Assembly (NCBI GenBank): GCA_019038745.1 | Contig: JAHOYV010000014.1 | Coordinates: forward strand, 23,376-87,375 | Reading direction: 5' to 3' | Source of the DNA: Gemmatimonadales bacterium | Lineage (GTDB): Bacteria; Krumholzibacteriota; Krumholzibacteriia; LZORAL124-64-63 | DNA length: 64,000 bases | In this document: in pieces, positions 1-9,689 of the stretch | Numbering within the stretch: position 1 is the stretch's first letter | Layout of the letters: each line of letters starts with the position of its first letter | Program-made: the position numbers and the translations under genes | The notes under the pieces: model-generated | The model's database searches: none | Seen by the model: only the letters and a program-made list of their open reading frames with translations | What the model was told of the DNA's origin: nothing

Positions 1-233
1 CGTCTACGTGCCGGTTTCATCCCACTTGTTCAGCCTACGGAGCGACGGCCCTGAAACAACACGGACTGGTTCACGGCAGTTGGTTGATCATTAAGCGTGT
101 CATCCGCTGCCACCCCTGGAACCCGGGCGGATTCGACCCCGTCCCCAAAGCAGGCCCGGGAAACAGTTTTCGACAGGACTATTCTTCTTCAACCCCTTCA
201 ACCCCCCAAAATGGAGATTCCGCCCATGGATAG
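1..233 (+). CDS. yidD: YidD membrane protein insertion efficiency factor (5' truncated)
   Basis: The reading frame is open from the window edge (first full codon at position 3) to TAG at 231-233. It reads [20 protein letters not shown], then a [22 protein letters not shown] block. This is the YidD signature: Cys-rich CRFxPxCSxY, then RCHPWxPGGxDPVP. YidD is a small cytoplasmic-face protein thought to help YidC insert membrane proteins. The N-terminus lies outside the window, and the C-terminal tail overlaps the start of yidC by a few bases. The position next to yidC matches the common rpmH-rnpA-yidD-yidC order, so rpmH and rnpA probably lie just upstream of base 1. The frame was found by reading the sequence; it has no in-window start codon. 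Confidence 0.9.
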   Translation, partial: STCRFHPTCSAYGATALKQHGLVHGSWLIIKRVIRCHPWNPGGFDPVPKAGPGNSFRQDYSSSTPSTPQNGDSAHG

Positions 234-2058
234 GCGCATGTTTTTGGCCTTCGGCCTGATTTTTCTAATTCTCATTGGTTCCCAGGCCTTGATGCAAAAA
301 ATGTATCCTGCGCCCGAAAACCCGGCTGGAGCAGACTCTACCCTGGTTTTGGGCCCGGATACAGGCAGAGAGACTGTTTACCCAGACTCTAGTCTCCCAA
401 TCTCTTCAGGACATGAAGTAGATACGATCCCCGCTCCAGAGCGTGGTGCCGCTGAAGAGTTTGATTTCGACGATCCGTTGGCCTCGGGCCCAGTAAGCCG
501 TGAAAGTGCGGAATCGCTGCTGGCCGGAGCCCCGGAAAGCACTATTCAGGTGACGACCCCCCTATACCGCCTTTCCATCTCTACGGCTGGTGGACGGGTA
601 ATCCGGTGGGAAACGTTCGAACATAACAGTCACCTGGGAGAACCAGTCCAACTGATTCCCGAGGAAATCCCGCTTGCGGGTCTGGATGCTCTGGTCTTTC
701 GGCACGGAGAGATCGCCCTGGGCGCCGCCAGATACGAAACCGACCAGGCCTTTGATATGGAAATGTCCGCCTCCGGTGGATCCAGGTCCCTGACCCTGAA
801 GGTTAAAACAGCGGGCGGACTGGAAATCCACAAGATTTTTACCTTTAACCCCGAGGTTTACGGCTACGACGTGGATTTCCTTCTGGTTGGAGTTGACCCG
901 CTTCTTGCGGATCAATCCCTCGTTCTGTTGGGCCCCCCTGAGGATTTTCGGTTTGGCTGGAATCAGGGTGTTTTGCCGACGGAGCGGGTACAGAAGATGG
1001 AGCTCCCGTCTTTGCGTTCAGTGGCCCTGGTCGGTGACGAGCTTTATAGCAAGAAGCGGGACAAGCTTAAAAAGGGCGCCGAAAACGTTTCCGGGCAATG
1101 GAAGGGCTCGGCGCATTACGCCGGCCTGCAAACCCGGTACTTCACCGCACTGGGAATCGTGCCGCAGGATGATGGCGTTCCGGTGGAGGGTACAATCCGT
1201 CTTGGCGGTGACCAGGAGCTGATGGCACAGTCCTGGAGCATCGACGTTCCGGCCCGGCCGGGAATAGGGTCTGAGATTGCCACCTCTCGGCTACAGTTCT
1301 TCGTTGGTCCCCAGGAGACAAAGCTGCTGGAGTCCTACGGCAGGAACCTGGAAGGCGGGATGGACCTGGGCTGGAAATGGATCCGCCCCCTTTCAGTCGT
1401 TGTTTTGAAGGGCATGGAGTGGATGCACCGCTTCATCCCGAACTACGGCTGGATCATCATTATCTTTTCCATCCTGACCAAGCTGATGTTCTACCCGCTG
1501 ACTCGAACCTCGACTCAGTCGATGAAGAAAATGCAGGAACTGCAGCCCAAGCTGAAGGCACTGCAGGCAAAGCACAAGGATGACAAAGACAAACTGAACG
1601 CGGCGACCATGAATCTTTATAAGGAGGAGAAGGTCAATCCCTTGGCCGGGTGTCTTCCGATTCTGCTCCAATCGCCGGTATTCATCGCATTGTACCAGTC
1701 TTTGAGCCACACGATTTCCCTGCGCGGACAACCGTTCATGGGTTGGATTACAGACCTTTCCCAGCCGGACGCCATCGCCACCATGCCGGTGTCTTTGCCG
1801 TTCCTGGGCTCTGACCTGAATGTCCTGCCCATTCTCATGTCTGTGGCAATGTATTTTCAAACCAAGTTGACCCCGAGCACCGGTGGCGGCCAAATGGCTG
1901 CAATGAATACAATGATGCCGTTGTTCATGGTCTTCATTTTCTACAACATGCCGTCCGGATTGGTTTTGTATTGGCTGGTGAACACCATCATGCAGGCCTA
2001 TCAATCCTGGAGAATACAAAAGACGGCGAAAGTTGACGGAGGTGTCCAAACATCATGA
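226..2058 (+). CDS. yidC: Membrane protein insertase YidC
   Basis: 610 aa from the chosen ATG at 226, which has GGAG at 213-216 nine bases upstream. An in-frame ATG at 97 would add 43 polar residues encoded inside yidD, so it is rejected. The N-terminal membrane segment ([18 protein letters not shown]) is followed by a large periplasmic domain of about 330 residues, as in Gram-negative YidC. The C-terminal insertase core has [20 protein letters not shown], the charged cytoplasmic hairpin, and [20 protein letters not shown]. YidC inserts and folds inner-membrane proteins alone or with SecYEG, including the F1Fo c subunit. The gene overlaps yidD and, by an ATGA, khpB, so the three are probably translationally coupled. 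Confidence 0.97.
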   Translation: MDRRMFLAFGLIFLILIGSQALMQKMYPAPENPAGADSTLVLGPDTGRETVYPDSSLPISSGHEVDTIPAPERGAAEEFDFDDPLASGPVSRESAESLLAGAPESTIQVTTPLYRLSISTAGGRVIRWETFEHNSHLGEPVQLIPEEIPLAGLDALVFRHGEIALGAARYETDQAFDMEMSASGGSRSLTLKVKTAGGLEIHKIFTFNPEVYGYDVDFLLVGVDPLLADQSLVLLGPPEDFRFGWNQGVLPTERVQKMELPSLRSVALVGDELYSKKRDKLKKGAENVSGQWKGSAHYAGLQTRYFTALGIVPQDDGVPVEGTIRLGGDQELMAQSWSIDVPARPGIGSEIATSRLQFFVGPQETKLLESYGRNLEGGMDLGWKWIRPLSVVVLKGMEWMHRFIPNYGWIIIIFSILTKLMFYPLTRTSTQSMKKMQELQPKLKALQAKHKDDKDKLNAATMNLYKEEKVNPLAGCLPILLQSPVFIALYQSLSHTISLRGQPFMGWITDLSQPDAIATMPVSLPFLGSDLNVLPILMSVAMYFQTKLTPSTGGGQMAAMNTMMPLFMVFIFYNMPSGLVLYWLVNTIMQAYQSWRIQKTAKVDGGVQTS

Positions 2059-3437
2059 GTGACAAACTTGAGATTCAAGGAAAGACCGTAGATGGTGCGG
2101 TTTCCGAAGCCCTATTACAAATGGGGGCCCGCAAGGACGAGGTGAAAATCACCGTTCTGGAGGAACCAAAATCCGGCTTTCTCGGCATTCTCGGCAATCG
2201 GCAAGCCAGAGTTCTGGTAGAGAGAAAAACAGGTAGCCGAAGCCGGGGGCGGCGCAACTACCAAGACAGGGATGATGACCACTCCGCTCACGACTTTGGC
2301 GGCGGTAGCGCCAAAACCAAGCAGAGGGATCGTGGGGGCCAAGGAGGCCAAGGGGGCCAGGGTGGCCGTGGCCAGGGATCCCAAGGGCGTCGATCCGGCG
2401 GCCGATCAGAAAATACAGCGGGGCAGGAGTCGGGTGGCTCCAGGCCCAGTTCACGGGATCAAGGGGAAAGCCGAGGCCGCAGCAGACAGAATAAGCAGGT
2501 CCGGCGGGAAGAGTCACCCCAGCAAAATCAACAAGGTCGCCGAAGCCGGCAGGATGCGGCTGAACAACCCCGCAAGAACAAGGAGGCCGCCTCGGTGGAA
2601 AAGAGCGACAGGCAGAGCGACCACCCGAAGAGGGCCAGTAACCAGAGTCGCCGGGGACAGGGCGGGAAGAGCCGCCCTCGTGGAGACTCCGAGAATCGGC
2701 CAAGGGAAGACAGGGGAAGGGAGCGCTCTGGAAACCCCCCATCCAATTCAGGGAACAGCAACCGCAGGGGCGGACGGCCGGAAGCGACCTTACAGAAAAA
2801 CCAGAACCCCGCACCGACAGCCGAGCTGGTTCCCGACACGATCCTGGTTTCCGGCTTAAAAGCCACAAACTACGCGACCCCTGTTCGTGAAGTGCCCGAG
2901 AGCCAACTGAGCGAAACCGCCAACAGTTTTACCGAGGGAATTTTGAACCGGGCCGGATTTCCCTGCCGGTGCGAAGTAATTGAAGGCGATTACCGCCAGG
3001 TCAGGGTGATCACCGGTGACGAGAGCGCCGGTATGTTGATCGGTCGTCACGGATCGACAGTCGACGCGGTTGAACATCTCATCGACAGGATGATGGGAGT
3101 GGCCGCCGGCGACAGGGTGCGCCTGAACCTGGACATCAATAATTACCGTCGTCGTCGGGAGGATGTCCTGGGGAGCCGGGTAGCAGAGGCAGTAGCAAGA
3201 GTACTGGAAACCGAGCGCGATTATCACATAGAGCCCATGTGCGCGCGCGAACGCCGGTTGATTCATCTTGAGGCGGAGAAATATGACTCTATCCGGACCT
3301 ACACCTTGATGAGATCCGGAGACAAACACGTCGTGATTGCCCTGGACAAGGACGGAGCCAGCGCCCCCTTGGAGCAAGTACCCGGCGAACCAACCGAAAA
3401 CGACGACAAATCATCCGGTGAAACGCAACCGGAATGA
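2055..3437 (+). CDS. khpB: RNA-binding protein KhpB/Jag
   Basis: 460 aa, starting in an ATGA overlap with yidC. The N-terminal Jag_N domain (about residues 1-55, with KSGFLGILGNRQARV) is followed by an exceptionally long low-complexity linker (about residues 58-265) rich in Arg, Gln, Gly and Ser, with GGQ/GGR repeats. A KH domain (ITGDESAGMLIGRHGSTVDA) and a C-terminal R3H domain (ARERRLIHLEA) follow. KhpB binds RNA together with KhpA and is linked to cell envelope and division control in other bacteria. Typical Jag proteins have about 200-300 residues, so the linker is what makes this one long. The basic, disordered linker probably adds nonspecific RNA binding or condensation; that is inference. 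Confidence 0.93.
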   Translation: MSDKLEIQGKTVDGAVSEALLQMGARKDEVKITVLEEPKSGFLGILGNRQARVLVERKTGSRSRGRRNYQDRDDDHSAHDFGGGSAKTKQRDRGGQGGQGGQGGRGQGSQGRRSGGRSENTAGQESGGSRPSSRDQGESRGRSRQNKQVRREESPQQNQQGRRSRQDAAEQPRKNKEAASVEKSDRQSDHPKRASNQSRRGQGGKSRPRGDSENRPREDRGRERSGNPPSNSGNSNRRGGRPEATLQKNQNPAPTAELVPDTILVSGLKATNYATPVREVPESQLSETANSFTEGILNRAGFPCRCEVIEGDYRQVRVITGDESAGMLIGRHGSTVDAVEHLIDRMMGVAAGDRVRLNLDINNYRRRREDVLGSRVAEAVARVLETERDYHIEPMCARERRLIHLEAEKYDSIRTYTLMRSGDKHVVIALDKDGASAPLEQVPGEPTENDDKSSGETQPE

Positions 3438-3518
3438 TAATCCAGCCCGCCCGTGGGCTCCGGTTGGGGTCCACGGGAATCCTCTTGAATCTACTGTTTT
3501 CACAGGGGTGAAATCGCC

Positions 3519-4940
3519 ATGTCCGAACCGACCATCGTAGCCTTGGCTTCCCCTGTCGGAACAGGGGGTGTGGCCGTGGTGCGGGTTTCGGGATGCAGGG
3601 CCCTGGAAGTGTCCAGGCGGGTTTTTCAAGGTCCGGGTTTTTCCAAGGCACAGGCAAAACCAGAAAGCCACCGAGCTGTATACGGTATACTACACTCTCC
3701 GCCAGGGTTGATTTCAAATGAAAACAAAGAAGTTACGACAATAGACCAAGTGTTGGCGTTGCCGATGCTGGCCCCTCACAGCTATACCGGCGAGGATACG
3801 GTGGAGTTCTTCTGCCACGGCGGAACCGTTGTTGCACGGGAAGTCGTGGAGGCCTGTATAGAAGCCGGTGCGGCGCCGGCCGGTGCTGGCGAATTCACAC
3901 GGCGGGCATTTTTGAACGGAAAACTAAGCCTTGATCAAGCCGAGGCGGTGGCTGATCTGATTCACGCCGAAAGTAGGCTCTCGGCACGAGCTGCCGTCCG
4001 CCAGGTTCTGGGTGGACTGAAAAACCAACTGGTGGAGATCGAGCGTCCTCTGCTTGATCTTTTGTCGCGGATTGAGGGATCCCTTGAGTTTGCCGATGAT
4101 GATGAAATCGCCATCCCCGAAACGGAAATTCTAAAGTCGCTTCGAGCTGCGGACCGGAAGATTTCCTCTCTCCTGCAGATTGGTTCCGCCGGGCGTCTGT
4201 TGCGTGATGGAATCCATATCGTTCTGGCCGGGGCCCCAAATGTCGGCAAAAGTTCGCTGCTGAACGCACTGGCCGATGAGGATCGGGCTATTGTCGACAA
4301 ACAGCCCGGCACGACACGAGATGTGGTTTCAGTCCGCCTTCATCATGAAGAAAATGTTTTTGTTTTTCACGACACCGCGGGGCTGCGTCAAGAAGCAGGG
4401 CCCGTGGAGAGAAAGGGCATCGCCCGAACACAAAAAATGCTCCTAGAGGCCGATCTCATACTCCACCTGGAGGAGGCGAAATCCTTATCCAAGAGACAGG
4501 AACAACCCCTTCCGATTTCCCTGGCTGCTTCGGTAGAGAATGGATCCGGTGAGTTCACCACAATCGTGATTCGGGTCGGAACCAAATCCGACCTGGTGGC
4601 CACACCCGATTTGGATGAATCGGTGGTTTTAACTTCCAGTCTGAGCGGGCAAGGGATTTCAGATCTGTGGCGTGCGATCGATGAAGCGGTGGCCGGATTC
4701 CAACTGAAGGAGGCCGCTGCCCAGGGAGTGGTCCTCAACCAGCGACATTTACACAAGTTGGGACTTTGTAGTAACGAACTGACGCAATTATCCGCAGAAA
4801 TCCAAAAAACATCTCCGGGGCCAGAGGTGATCGGAACACTGTTGTCCTCCATAACCGCACATTTGGGTGAAGTTTCTGGGCGTGTTTTTAGCGAACAGTT
4901 GCTTGAAGCCGTTTTCAGCCGCTTTTGCGTGGGAAAGTGA
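3519..4940 (+). CDS. mnmE: tRNA uridine-5-carboxymethylaminomethyl modification GTPase MnmE
   Basis: 473 aa. The ATG at 3519 has AGGGGTGA upstream. The N-terminal folate-binding domain (PTIVALASPVGTGGVAVVRVSG) precedes a helical domain into which a G domain is inserted: P-loop GAPNVGKSSLLNAL, switch GTTRD, DTAG, and a G4 motif TKSD in place of the usual NKxD. The C-terminus ends FCVGK, carrying the essential C-x-GK motif. With MnmG it builds the cmnm5/nm5 group on wobble U34 of certain tRNAs. It lies directly upstream of mnmG, as in many origin-side clusters. Confidence 0.97.
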   Translation: MSEPTIVALASPVGTGGVAVVRVSGCRALEVSRRVFQGPGFSKAQAKPESHRAVYGILHSPPGLISNENKEVTTIDQVLALPMLAPHSYTGEDTVEFFCHGGTVVAREVVEACIEAGAAPAGAGEFTRRAFLNGKLSLDQAEAVADLIHAESRLSARAAVRQVLGGLKNQLVEIERPLLDLLSRIEGSLEFADDDEIAIPETEILKSLRAADRKISSLLQIGSAGRLLRDGIHIVLAGAPNVGKSSLLNALADEDRAIVDKQPGTTRDVVSVRLHHEENVFVFHDTAGLRQEAGPVERKGIARTQKMLLEADLILHLEEAKSLSKRQEQPLPISLAASVENGSGEFTTIVIRVGTKSDLVATPDLDESVVLTSSLSGQGISDLWRAIDEAVAGFQLKEAAAQGVVLNQRHLHKLGLCSNELTQLSAEIQKTSPGPEVIGTLLSSITAHLGEVSGRVFSEQLLEAVFSRFCVGK

Positions 4941-4944
4941 TCCG

Positions 4945-6867
4945 ATGAAGACCTCGTTTTTCGACATTATCGTCGTTGGTGGCGGTCACGCCGGGATAGA
5001 GGCCGCCCTGGCTTGCGCTCGAATGGGGGCCCGCTGCGCACTGGTAACACACGACGACAGGGAAATCGGTCGAATGCCATGCAACCCCGCGATAGGTGGA
5101 CTAGGTAAAGGGCAACTGGTGAGGGAGATCGATGTTCTAGGCGGCGAAATGGGCCGGACGATTGATGGGACCGGAATTCAGTTCCGGGTCCTGAACAGCA
5201 CCAAGGGGCCAGCCGTTCAATCTCCCCGCGCCCAGGCTGACAAATTCGAGTACCAGGCCAGAATGGTGGACGTTACACACGGCCAGGAGCAACTCGAAAT
5301 CATCCAGGGCGATACTGCAGAGCTTCTGGTTGAAGGCAAAGAAACCGGCCGGCCTCGGATTTCAGGGGTAATGCTGGACAGTGGAACAACAGTGTCCGGC
5401 GCCAGGGTTATTTTGTGTACCGGGACTTTTCTGAAGGGCCTGATGCATGTCGGGGAGAACAGAACAATTGGAGGACGCGAGGGGGCTGACAGCAGCGAAA
5501 CCCTAAGTGGGAGCCTAGCCGGGCTGGGCTTCACCCTGAAAAGACTGAAGACAGGAACCCCGCCCAGATTGTTACGCTCGAGTATTGATTTTTCCCGCCT
5601 TAAATCTCAGCCGGGCGACGACCCCCCTCGACCGTTTTCTTTCCGAACCCGGGAATTTTCTCCAGACCAGGTGGAGTGTCATCTGGCCTACACCAACACC
5701 ACCACCCACCAGATTATTTCCAAGGACCTGAGCCGCTCCCCCTTATTCGGCGGGACCATTGATGGCAAGGGCCCACGGTATTGCCCCTCCATCGAGGACA
5801 AGGTGGTGCGCTTTGCGGACAAGGATCAGCACCTTCTTTTTCTGGAGCCTGAAGGGCGCGACAGTGAAGAGATCTATGTAAATGGACTGTCGACCAGCTT
5901 GCCGGCCGACATGCAAAAGAAAATTGTGCAATCGGTTGAAGGATTGGAACAGGCTAGAATTCTGCGCTTTGGCTATGCCATCGAATACGACAGTGTTCCT
6001 TCCAGTGAAATATTCGACTCTCTTGAGTCCAAACCTGTTTCGGGGCTCTATTTGGCCGGTCAGATCCTCGGCACTTCAGGATATGAAGAAGCGGCTGCCT
6101 TGGGCTTGATTGCCGGGGTAAACGCTGTACGAAGTCTTGATGGGAAGCCGGCGCTGAGAATTCGGCGCGATGAGGCCTATCTCGGTGTCCTGGTTGACGA
6201 TCTGGCAACAAAAGAAATCAGCGAACCCTACCGAATGTTTACTTCACGAGCTGAACACAGGCTGCACCTGCGGTGTGATAACACTGAAAACCGTCTTCTG
6301 GATCTTGCCCTCGAACTCGACATCCTGCCCGGAGTGGATCAGAAAATTTTGATAGCCAGACGGCACTTGGTGGAATCAATAACCGGGTTGCTGGATCGGG
6401 TGAGGGTGGAAGTCCCCGAAAAACTTGAGCGCTCCGAGCGGTCGGGGAGGGTGAGCGGGGTGGAATTTCTGCGTTTTCCGGGATCAAGTATTTACAGTGT
6501 GTTGAATTCGCCAGGCGGAGGAGAGGCCCTAAAGAAAATCAGTTTCGAATGTAACTCGTTTAGCACCAAGGCAGGCGGCGCGCGGCTTTTGGATGAGGCC
6601 CTTGTTCAAATAGAGAATGATATAAAATACCGGGGCTACATAGCTAAACAAAACCGCCTGTTGCATAATCGAGCCCACCTGGATAACCTTGAGATCCCGA
6701 CCGACATAGACTATTTCGAGATAAAGGCCCTGAGTTTCGAATCCCGGGAGAAGCTTTCAACGGTAAGACCGCAGACACTGGGCCAGGCTGGGCGAATTGA
6801 CGGAGTCCGGGCTGGCGACCTTGCGGTTCTTTCGGTTTATCTGAAGAAACTAGGCGGGGGGGGTTAA
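4945..6867 (+). CDS. mnmG: tRNA U34 modification FAD enzyme MnmG (GidA)
   Basis: 640 aa from ATG 4945, four bases past the mnmE stop. An in-frame ATG at 4867 lies inside mnmE and adds only mnmE-derived residues, so it is rejected. The FAD-binding motif VVGGGHAGIEAA is at the N-terminus, followed by MPCNPAIGGLGKGQLVREID and the GTPPR motif, all diagnostic of the GidA family. The C-terminal helical domain (SFESREKLSTVRPQTLGQAGRIDGV) contacts MnmE. It works with MnmE on U34 of tRNA and uses FAD, NADH and methylene-THF. Length is normal. Confidence 0.97.
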   Translation: MKTSFFDIIVVGGGHAGIEAALACARMGARCALVTHDDREIGRMPCNPAIGGLGKGQLVREIDVLGGEMGRTIDGTGIQFRVLNSTKGPAVQSPRAQADKFEYQARMVDVTHGQEQLEIIQGDTAELLVEGKETGRPRISGVMLDSGTTVSGARVILCTGTFLKGLMHVGENRTIGGREGADSSETLSGSLAGLGFTLKRLKTGTPPRLLRSSIDFSRLKSQPGDDPPRPFSFRTREFSPDQVECHLAYTNTTTHQIISKDLSRSPLFGGTIDGKGPRYCPSIEDKVVRFADKDQHLLFLEPEGRDSEEIYVNGLSTSLPADMQKKIVQSVEGLEQARILRFGYAIEYDSVPSSEIFDSLESKPVSGLYLAGQILGTSGYEEAAALGLIAGVNAVRSLDGKPALRIRRDEAYLGVLVDDLATKEISEPYRMFTSRAEHRLHLRCDNTENRLLDLALELDILPGVDQKILIARRHLVESITGLLDRVRVEVPEKLERSERSGRVSGVEFLRFPGSSIYSVLNSPGGGEALKKISFECNSFSTKAGGARLLDEALVQIENDIKYRGYIAKQNRLLHNRAHLDNLEIPTDIDYFEIKALSFESREKLSTVRPQTLGQAGRIDGVRAGDLAVLSVYLKKLGGGG

Positions 6868-6869
6868 AT

Positions 6870-7673
6870 ATGTGTCCAGAGACAAGGCTTCCGGGCGTTA
6901 TCGGGGAATTCAAGTCCCAGCTCCTGCGCTGGAACCCTCAGATCAATTTGATTTCCCGCCAAGCCACAGACCAAATAGTGGACAGACTTATCATTCAGGG
7001 ACAAGCAGGCATTGAGGCCGTGGTTCGCCACCTTCGAACTTGGGGAGAATTTCAGGAAGGCAACACCTCCCGATCCTTGAATTATTTCGACCTAGGCTCT
7101 GGTGGGGGTATTCCGGGGATAATTTGGCACTGTATGCTTTCCGAGTGGGGGTTTTCCCCTTATACCTACCTGGTGGAGCCACGCGAGAAGCGGGCCTGGT
7201 TTTTGGAGCGATTGGTTGCTATTCAGGGGATGGAGCCTTTCCGGGTTTTATGTCAGCGCTGGGGGGACGATTTTAATGATAACGAAAGCCCCTGTATGGA
7301 AACAGGGCCAACAAAGAAGGCCGTCAAAGAGGTTTGTGGGGATATCGGCGGCAACATTTTAATCTCGTTGAAGGCCCTCAGGTTGTCTGACAAGCAAATA
7401 TTGGCCGGGCTGAGTCGAGCGGGTTTTGATATAGACCAAGAATTTAATTGGGAGGGGCGGCGACTGTTGATCGCCCGGTATTATCCCCCGGGACAAGGGC
7501 TTGACCCGGAACTGTTGGATAAACTAGGGATTACTGATCCTGAAGGTGTTCTAGCGGTTGGGGGTTTGGCCGGGAGGGCGAATGGGAGCTGGGTGGATCA
7601 GCTATATGGCGACACTGGTCCCTGCGCTTCTCTTGTGTTTTCCGAATATTGCCTTAATAACCTGAAAAATTGA
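6870..7673 (+). CDS. rsmG: 16S rRNA (guanine527-N7)-methyltransferase RsmG (GidB)
   Basis: 267 aa, beginning two bases after the mnmG stop. The N-terminus LLRWNPQINLISRQATDQIVDRL matches the RsmG start (W N ... N L I S). The SAM motif is YFDLGSGGGIPGII, followed by LVEPREKRAWFLERL, equivalent to the family's E-x-xx-KK-xFL segment. It methylates G527 of 16S rRNA. The protein is somewhat longer than the usual 210-240 aa because of loop and C-terminal extensions, and the C-terminal half is divergent, so activity is likely but less certain than the family assignment. The position mnmG-rsmG-parAB is classical. Confidence 0.9.
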   Translation: MCPETRLPGVIGEFKSQLLRWNPQINLISRQATDQIVDRLIIQGQAGIEAVVRHLRTWGEFQEGNTSRSLNYFDLGSGGGIPGIIWHCMLSEWGFSPYTYLVEPREKRAWFLERLVAIQGMEPFRVLCQRWGDDFNDNESPCMETGPTKKAVKEVCGDIGGNILISLKALRLSDKQILAGLSRAGFDIDQEFNWEGRRLLIARYYPPGQGLDPELLDKLGITDPEGVLAVGGLAGRANGSWVDQLYGDTGPCASLVFSEYCLNNLKN

Positions 7674-7718
7674 TTCTTTACCCCGGGACCTAAACCCACA
7701 AAGCCCCAGTCCCCCAAT

Positions 7719-7734
7719 TGTTCCACGTGGAACA
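7719..7734. promoter_or_regulatory. parS: parS centromere site
   Basis: TGTTCCACGTGGAACA is a perfect 16-bp palindrome, 18 bp when the flanking T/A are counted (7718-7735). It matches the highly conserved bacterial parS consensus (TGTTNCACGTGNAACA). It lies in the 222-bp gap between rsmG and parA, the usual location for an origin-proximal parS that loads ParB. No DnaA-box cluster is visible in the same gap. Confidence 0.93.
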
Positions 7735-7895
7735 ACGCAAGGGAGTGTGTCATGGCTGGAAAATGACAGACCGGGAAACATGAAGGCCGGGACCACTTGA
7801 CTTCAAGATCAACTTTCGATTAGATTCCCCACTCTCCACGTCTCGGTGGATCCAGGTCCCCACATTTGGTCAAAGCAGGAAAGGCTACTCCACAC

Positions 7896-8654
7896 ATGGC
7901 AAAAATCGTCGCGATTTCAAATCAGAAGGGTGGCGTAGGTAAGACGACAACAGCCGTAAACCTCAGCGCAAGTTTGGCGGTGGCGGAGAAACGCACTCTG
8001 TTGCTTGATTTGGATCCCCAGGGAAACGCTTCCAGCGGGGTTGGTATATCTTCAATGGAAAAAACCAGTTACGAGTTTATGTTGGGTGAAGTGGAGGTAG
8101 GTTCCTGTATCCAGAACACCCATATTTCCTTCTTGGATGTTCTCCCTTCGGATCGGCGCCTGGCCGGGGCCGAGGTGGAGTTGGTTACCCAAGAAAATAG
8201 GGAGGGTTTTCTCAAACGCGCCCTTAATTCTTTGCGGGACCGGTATGATTACATAATTATCGATACACCGCCCAGCCTGGGTTTACTCACCCTAAATGCC
8301 CTGACATCAGCCGATTCGGTATTGATTCCCATTCAGTGTGAATATTATGCGCTGGAAGGATTGAGCCAACTGTTGAGCACCGTCCAGTTGGTCCAGCGGG
8401 GGCTGAACCCATTGCTTCGTCTGGAGGGCGTCCTTTTGACGATGTACGACCGTAGGTTAAAATTATCAAACCAAGTCGCAGAAGAAGCCATCGACTTTTT
8501 TGGGGAGACGGTTTACGAAACCAAAGTGCCGAGAAATGTTCGTCTGAGCGAAGCCCCTTCTTTCGGGAAGCCGATTCTACTGTATGATGTCGATTGCGTT
8601 GGATCGCGCGCCTATCTTGAACTGGCCCAGGAAGTTATCGCAAAGAACAGCTGA
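7896..8654 (+). CDS. parA: Chromosome partitioning ATPase ParA/Soj
   Basis: 252 aa from ATG 7896, preceded by AGGAAAGG. A TTG at 7866 would add ten residues without family similarity. The deviant Walker A motif KGGVGKTTTAVNLSA is at the N-terminus, with LLLDLDPQGNA (Walker A') and YDYIIIDTPPSLGLLT (Walker B). There is no N-terminal HTH, so this is the short chromosomal Soj type rather than a plasmid P1-type ParA. It forms an ATP-dependent DNA-bound gradient that moves ParB-parS complexes. Adjacent parS and parB support the role. Confidence 0.97.
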   Translation: MAKIVAISNQKGGVGKTTTAVNLSASLAVAEKRTLLLDLDPQGNASSGVGISSMEKTSYEFMLGEVEVGSCIQNTHISFLDVLPSDRRLAGAEVELVTQENREGFLKRALNSLRDRYDYIIIDTPPSLGLLTLNALTSADSVLIPIQCEYYALEGLSQLLSTVQLVQRGLNPLLRLEGVLLTMYDRRLKLSNQVAEEAIDFFGETVYETKVPRNVRLSEAPSFGKPILLYDVDCVGSRAYLELAQEVIAKNS

Positions 8655-8703
8655 TCCATGGCCTGACCGACCAGGCTCCTTAACCCGGAAAGGGAACTCA
8701 AAA

Positions 8704-9654
8704 ATGGTCAAGAAGCGCGTGCTGGGCAAAGGACTCTCGGCCTTGATTAGTGGAGCGGACTTCCAAACCGCCGAAAGCAGGGTTATTGATGATTCCTTGG
8801 TAGTCCAGGTGAAAGTGGATGAAATAGGATTCAACCCAAATCAACCACGAAAGCTGTTTAATGCCAACAAGTTAGATGAGTTGGCCGACTCAATTAAACA
8901 GGTCGGAGTATTGCAGCCGGTTTTGATCCGAAAGCTGGGAACAGGGGAGACCGCGATCCCCCACCCGGATCGAAACGAGTTTTCCGGAAGCCTGAAATTT
9001 TGTGTGGTTGCGGGGGAGCGACGAGTTCGGGCGGCGCGGTTGGCCGGTCTGAACGAGATCCCGGGCCTGGTTTGTTCCTACCAGGAAGCGGAGTCGCTAA
9101 AAATTGCCTTGCTGGAAAATATCCAACGGGAAGACCTTGGGCCGGTGGAAGAGGCGGCCGCCTACCGCGACCTCATGGATTCTTATGGAGCAACCCAGGA
9201 AGAACTGGCGGAGATGTTGGGCAAGAAGCGCAGCAGCGTGGCCAACCAACTGCGGATTCTGACCCTTGAGCGGGAAATCCTGGAAATGCTGCAGACGGGA
9301 AAAATTTCCCGTGGTCACGCCAAGGCCTTGTTGAGTATGCCTTCGGGGCCGGGCCGCATGCAATTGGCAAAGATGTGCCATTCGCGGGGTCTTTCGGTGC
9401 GGGACTGTGAAAATCGAATCCAGGCAGGAGGAGGGAAACCCTCTCCACGGAAGAAGAAACGCAATAAGAGTGCTGACCAGCCAGATCCGTCCGTCCGTGC
9501 ACTGACCGAACGCTCCGAAAGGGTTTTCGGTTCTCCGGTTTCAATAAACAGGAATGCCTCAACGGGCAAAGGAGACGTTTCAATACGGTTCTATTCTGAT
9601 GATGACCTGATTCGGATCCTGAAGATCATGGGGGTCGACACTGATCTTGGCTAA
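8704..9654 (+). CDS. parB: Chromosome partitioning CTPase/DNA-binding protein ParB/Spo0J
   Basis: 316 aa from ATG 8704; an in-frame upstream ATG overlaps parA and is rejected. The N-terminus KKRVLGKGLSALI is the ParA-interacting peptide. The family boxes are NPNQPRKLF..LDELADSIKQVGVLQPVLIRK and VAGERRVRAARLAGL (the GERRxRA CTP-binding box), then ENIQREDLGPVEEAAAY and an HTH (TQEELAEMLGKKRSSVANQLRIL). The C-terminal dimerisation part is shorter and divergent. It binds the parS site at 7719 and spreads as a clamp. Confidence 0.97.
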   Translation: MVKKRVLGKGLSALISGADFQTAESRVIDDSLVVQVKVDEIGFNPNQPRKLFNANKLDELADSIKQVGVLQPVLIRKLGTGETAIPHPDRNEFSGSLKFCVVAGERRVRAARLAGLNEIPGLVCSYQEAESLKIALLENIQREDLGPVEEAAAYRDLMDSYGATQEELAEMLGKKRSSVANQLRILTLEREILEMLQTGKISRGHAKALLSMPSGPGRMQLAKMCHSRGLSVRDCENRIQAGGGKPSPRKKKRNKSADQPDPSVRALTERSERVFGSPVSINRNASTGKGDVSIRFYSDDDLIRILKIMGVDTDLG

Positions 9655-9689
9655 TTACCCGGGCCCGTTGGATCAAGGAACAAAAACCC

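Noticed and set aside
2272..2859. Overlapping open frames in the khpB linker region (both strands)
   Set aside because: They result from the repetitive G/C-rich linker; the KhpB frame explains the region.
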